From assembly GCA_045602655.1 (NCBI GenBank), contig JAZSBY010000062.1:1-16287 (forward strand): a DNA stretch of 16,287 nt, in the 5' to 3' direction. This DNA comes from Fimenecus sp045602655. GTDB taxonomy: Bacteria > Bacillota > Clostridia > Oscillospirales > Acutalibacteraceae. A program made the position numbers and the translations under genes. The stretch's first letter is position 1, and the number at the start of each line of letters is the position of its first letter. Below the pieces are notes generated by a model. The model searched no databases. It saw only the letters and a program-made list of their open reading frames with translations, and was not told the DNA's origin. Positions 13,741-16,287 of the stretch are shown here, one piece after another.

Positions 13741-15729
13741 TTATGAAATATCAGCCAAGTCAATGTACATATAGCCATTTTCGGCAATATGGTCTTTTCT
13801 GCCTTGAAGATTATCACCTAAAAGCAGGTCAAATTTTTCTGCAACTGCCTCAGGACTATAATCAGGCTCAATTTTGATTAAACGACGGGTTTTAGGGTTC
13901 ATAGTTGTAAGCCACATCATATCGGCATCGTTTTCACCAAGACCCTTTGAACGCTGAATTGTGTATTTAACATTACCAAGTTCAGCGAGAACATCTGCCT
14001 TTTCTTTTTCTGTATAGCAGAACCAGGTTTCGTCCTTGTAACGGACTTCATAAAGTGGTGATTCTGCAATATAAACCTTACCCTCTTTGATAAGAGTTGG
14101 CATAAGACGATAAATCATTGTAAGAATAAGTGTTCTAATCTGGAAGCCGTCAACATCGGCGTCGGTACAGATAATGACTTTATTCCATCTTAAATCATCA
14201 ATATTGAATGAGGAAACATCCTTACTCTTTTTAGAATTAACCTCAACACCGCAACCAAGGACTTTGATAAGGTCAACGATAATATCGCTCTTAAAAATCT
14301 TGTCATATTCACTCTTTAAGCAGTTGAGAATCTTACCACGGACAGGAATAATCGCCTGGAAAGATGAGTCACGAGCCTGCTTACATGCACCAAGAGCAGA
14401 GTCACCTTCCACTATGAAGATTTCTCGTTCATTTACATCACGACTACGACAGTCAACAAATTTTTCAACACGGGAAGTCATATCGTTACTTGACTGCAGG
14501 GTCTTTTTGATGTTAATTCTTGTGCTTTCTGCCTTAATTCTTGAACGCATATTGATAAGCACCTGATTTGTAATCTTATCTGCGTCAAGTTTGTTTTCAA
14601 GGAAATAGATTTCAAGTTGCTGACGGAAGAAATCAGTCATCGCCTCTTGAATAAATTTATTTGTAATTGCTTTTTTTGTCTGATTTTCGTAGGATGTCTG
14701 TGTTGAGAATGAAGAAACAACCAGAATTAAGCAATCCTCAACATCCTGATAAGTGATTTTAGCATCACTCTTAACATATTTACCGTTTGTTTTAAGGTAG
14801 TTATCAATCTGATAAACAAAGGCGTATCTGAATGCTTTTTCAGGTGCACCACCGTGTTCAAGGAAACTTGAATTGTGGTAGTATTCCTTTGCCTGAACTT
14901 TATTGGAAAAACAAACTGATGCAGTAAGTTTAACCTTATAATCCTTCATATCAGCACGGTCACGGCCAACTCTTTCGCTTGACCAGAATTGAACCGATGA
15001 CATTTCTGTACCATTTGCAAGTTCTTTCACATAGTCGGTAATACCGTTTTCATAGCAATATTCAAATGTTTCAAAGGAATTGCCTGAAATCTGATTTTTA
15101 AGTATAAATTTAATGCCCTGATTAACAACGGATTGTCGCTTAATTGTTTCCTGATAGTATTCAAGAGGAATGTTGATATCAGTAAAAACTTTCAAATCGG
15201 GCTTCCAACGAATACGGGTACCTGTGTCCCTCTTGTTGTAAGGTTCTTTCTGCATTTCCCCTGCAATTTCACCTTTTTCAAAGTGAAGATTATATTTATA
15301 GCCATCTTTATGAACTTCTGCGTCCATATACTCGGATGAATACTGAGTTGCACAAAGTCCCAAGCCATTAAGTCCCAAAGAGTACTCATAGCTTCCGTTT
15401 GCATCGTTTGTATTGTATTTACTGCCTGCATAAAGTTCGCAGAAAACAAGTTCCCAGTTGTATCTGTCTTCTTTCTTGTTATAGTCAACGGGAAGACCAC
15501 GACCAAAGTCCTGAATTTCGATTGAATTATCAAGATAACGAGTTACAACGATTTTGTCACCATAACCCTCTCTTGATTCGTCGATAGAGTTTGAAAGAAT
15601 TTCAAAAACTGCGTGTTCGCAACCCTCAATACCGTCCGAACCAAAAATAACGGCAGGACGTTTACGAACTCGGTCAGCGCCTTTTAATTGTGATATACTT
15701 TCGTTACCGTAAGATGCTTTTTTTGCCAT
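13741..15729 (-). CDS. parE: Type IIA DNA topoisomerase subunit B, ParE-like (divergent clostridial type)
   Basis: This 662-residue ATPase partner of ParC has a GHKL domain with E43-ILSN47-SIDE, D74-FGRG, the lid GLNGLG (119-124) and GT at 170-171. The transducer includes the QTK loop at 350-352. The TOPRIM domain has EGDSA (441-445), PVRGKILN (462-469) and TDADVDG (522-528), and the conserved QRSKGLGEND lies at 592-601. Catalytic glutamate and Mg-binding aspartates are thus intact. Compared with GyrB/ParE the usual RKRPGMYIG is RKRPAVIFG and the EIVDN block is EILSN, marking a divergent subgroup. The ATG at 15727-15729 has AAGGATG about 10 nt upstream, a long spacing. It is the first gene of a parE-parC operon and its promoter carries a large inverted repeat. 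Confidence 0.93.
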   Translation of the reverse strand: MAKKASYGNESISQLKGADRVRKRPAVIFGSDGIEGCEHAVFEILSNSIDESREGYGDKIVVTRYLDNSIEIQDFGRGLPVDYNKKEDRYNWELVFCELYAGSKYNTNDANGSYEYSLGLNGLGLCATQYSSEYMDAEVHKDGYKYNLHFEKGEIAGEMQKEPYNKRDTGTRIRWKPDLKVFTDINIPLEYYQETIKRQSVVNQGIKFILKNQISGNSFETFEYCYENGITDYVKELANGTEMSSVQFWSSERVGRDRADMKDYKVKLTASVCFSNKVQAKEYYHNSSFLEHGGAPEKAFRYAFVYQIDNYLKTNGKYVKSDAKITYQDVEDCLILVVSSFSTQTSYENQTKKAITNKFIQEAMTDFFRQQLEIYFLENKLDADKITNQVLINMRSRIKAESTRINIKKTLQSSNDMTSRVEKFVDCRSRDVNEREIFIVEGDSALGACKQARDSSFQAIIPVRGKILNCLKSEYDKIFKSDIIVDLIKVLGCGVEVNSKKSKDVSSFNIDDLRWNKVIICTDADVDGFQIRTLILTMIYRLMPTLIKEGKVYIAESPLYEVRYKDETWFCYTEKEKADVLAELGNVKYTIQRSKGLGENDADMMWLTTMNPKTRRLIKIEPDYSPEAVAEKFDLLLGDNLQGRKDHIAENGYMYIDLADIS

Positions 15730-15772
15730 AAGATTTTTACATCCTTTTCCAAAAAATAACAGAATAAAAAAT

Positions 15773-15810
15773 TAAACCACTAAATATTATACACTACATT
15801 TAGCGGTTTA
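15773..15810. promoter_or_regulatory. Inverted repeat flanking the parE -10, candidate operator
   Basis: TAAACCACTAAAT (15773-15785) and ATTTAGCGGTTTA (15798-15810) are complementary at 12 of 13 positions, with 12 bp between. One arm fills the -35/-10 spacer and the other covers the start site. The arm centres are 25 bp apart, which is compatible with two repressor subunits or two dimers on similar faces of the helix. No known consensus (LexA, NrdR, Fur) matches well. Confidence 0.6.
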
Positions 15811-15815
15811 GTCAA
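15786..15815 (-). promoter_or_regulatory. parE-parC promoter
   Basis: On the minus strand TTGACT (15810-15815) and a perfect TATAAT (15786-15791) are separated by 18 bp. Transcription should begin near 15779, leaving a leader of about 50 nt. The spacer and start site are occupied by the two arms of an inverted repeat. Confidence 0.82.
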
Positions 15816-15817
15816 GT

Positions 15818-15833
15818 TATTGAGTAATCAATA
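15818..15833. repeat. Small palindrome between ynzC and the parE promoter
   Basis: TATTGA (15818-15823) and TCAATA (15828-15833) flank GTAA, 2 bp upstream of the parE -35. It could be an upstream regulator site or a weak hairpin at the end of the ynzC transcript; no T run follows it on the minus strand. Confidence 0.35.
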
Positions 15834-15850
15834 CCCCAAGATATTCAGTT

Positions 15851-16063
15851 TTATTTTTTATTGCCTTTGCGTTCAACTTTTGTTTTATTGCCCTTTTCAT
15901 CAACAATGTACATATTATCAAGTTGACCTGTAAGGCTGCGTTTGAAACTGTCGATGTATTCACGACGCAAAACCGCTTGTTCAGCCTTTTCTTCTTCAGT
16001 AAGACCCTCGGCTTTCATTTTTCTCGCAAGTTCATTTATTCTGTCAATTTTCTTCTGTTCCAT
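15851..16063 (-). CDS. ynzC: YnzC-family small protein (DUF896)
   Basis: The 70-residue product matches the DUF896/YnzC pattern of Bacillota: IDRINELARKMKAEGLTEEEKAEQAVLRREYIDSFK, a helical hairpin, then a short NMYIVDEKGN tail and a lysine-rich end. YnzC lies in the SOS-induced yneA operon of B. subtilis, but its molecular role is unknown; here no lexA or yneA is adjacent. The start MEQKKID at 16061-16063 is preferred because AAAGGA (16073-16078) is 9 nt upstream. The ATG at 16070-16072 would touch the RBS directly and would add only MYK. It has its own strong promoter and lies upstream of parE in the same direction, so part of the parE transcript may come from it because no good terminator lies between. 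Confidence 0.88.
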   Translation of the reverse strand: MEQKKIDRINELARKMKAEGLTEEEKAEQAVLRREYIDSFKRSLTGQLDNMYIVDEKGNKTKVERKGNKK

Positions 16064-16094
16064 TTTATACATTCCTTTGTTTTAGTGCGTATGT

Positions 16095-16123
16095 ATTATA
16101 AAACATTTTCTACGGATAGTCAA
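16095..16123 (-). promoter_or_regulatory. Promoter of the ynzC-like gene
   Basis: On the minus strand TTGACT (16118-16123), a 17-bp spacer and a perfect TATAAT (16095-16100) give a near-consensus sigma-A promoter. Its predicted start near 16088 gives a leader of about 25 nt that holds the AAAGGA ribosome binding site. No GAAC-GTTC LexA box is visible around it. Confidence 0.87.
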
Positions 16124-16140
16124 GAATTTACATTAAACGC

Positions 16141-16287
16141 GTCGACAAATTGGAGTTTGTCGGGGTGTTCCCCCCTTCCGTCACTCGCTATACTCGTGCC
16201 ACCTTCCCCTCGTAGGGGGAAGGCTATAATAGGCTCCACCCTTGAGGGGTGCGGGTGTCCGGTGGACACCTCTGCGAAGCAGAAGCA
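16141..16287. repeat. GC-rich cluster of six consecutive hairpins (intergenic repeat, runs off the window)
   Basis: Much more GC-rich than the surrounding DNA, this stretch has stems at 16143-16149/16156-16162 (CGACAAA), 16162-16165/16170-16173 (GGGG), 16202-16209/16216-16223 (CCTTCCCC), 16237-16241/16247-16251 (CACCC), 16254-16260/16264-16270 (GGTGTCC) and 16271-16275/16279-16283 (TCTGC). No convincing ORF is present. The first hairpin repeats the core of 4532-4549, and CGTAGGGG at 16211-16218 recalls the stem-loop family elsewhere in the window. A composite dispersed repeat or a structured RNA are the main options. Confidence 0.6.

Noticed and set aside
1..16287. CRISPR array, tRNA, rRNA, transposase, phage genes or toxin-antitoxin pair
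   Set aside because: No regularly spaced repeats, cloverleaf sequences or matching protein motifs were found on either strand; the intergenic hairpins are irregular and unspaced.

Overview
The window is AT-rich (estimated by eye, not counted) and reads as a chromosomal stretch of a strictly or mainly fermentative Bacillota, most likely a gut-type Clostridia (Oscillospirales/Lachnospirales-like). The evidence is a pyruvate phosphate dikinase gene, YerC and YnzC homologues known from low-GC Gram-positives, strong extended -10 promoters, GGAGG-type ribosome binding sites, and glycosidases that act on host and plant glycans. No plasmid, phage, CRISPR, tRNA or rRNA gene was seen.

Layout from left to right. 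The 5' part of ppdK lies on the minus strand and is cut by the window edge; back-to-back promoters separate it from a plus-strand pair, a GH89 alpha-N-acetylglucosaminidase with no signal peptide and a membrane-anchored metallophosphoesterase 2 bp downstream. A convergent intergenic region with a terminator and small stem-loop repeats follows. Next is a large exported GH51 alpha-L-arabinofuranosidase on the minus strand, divergent from a Fur-family regulator plus a 10-TM metal-exporter-like permease with a His/Cys-rich loop. A 23-bp perfect palindrome sits over the -10 and start site of the regulator promoter. A second plus-strand operon (yerC-like repressor, SAM methyltransferase, hslO) is chained by two ATGA overlaps and ends in a terminator that can serve both strands. 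The rest is minus strand: a small membrane-anchored protein, a type IIA topoisomerase pair (parC- and parE-like), and ynzC-like DUF896.

How the genes fit together: the two glycosidases point to use of alpha-GlcNAc-containing host glycans and arabinose-containing plant glycans, though they are separate transcription units. The Fur-type gene and permease look like a self-contained, autoregulated metal-homeostasis cassette. HslO and ppdK fit redox stress and PEP/pyruvate metabolism. The topoisomerase pair belongs to a divergent, short clostridial ParC/ParE type.

The least explained material lies between genes: a family of GTAGGG-type stem-loops, a CGACAAATT hairpin repeat found twice, a 105-bp inverted-repeat element abutting the parC stop codon, and a GC-rich cluster of six consecutive hairpins at the right edge. 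I found no clear new multi-gene system. The best leads are the operators (Fur-type, parE, ppdK leader) and these repeats.
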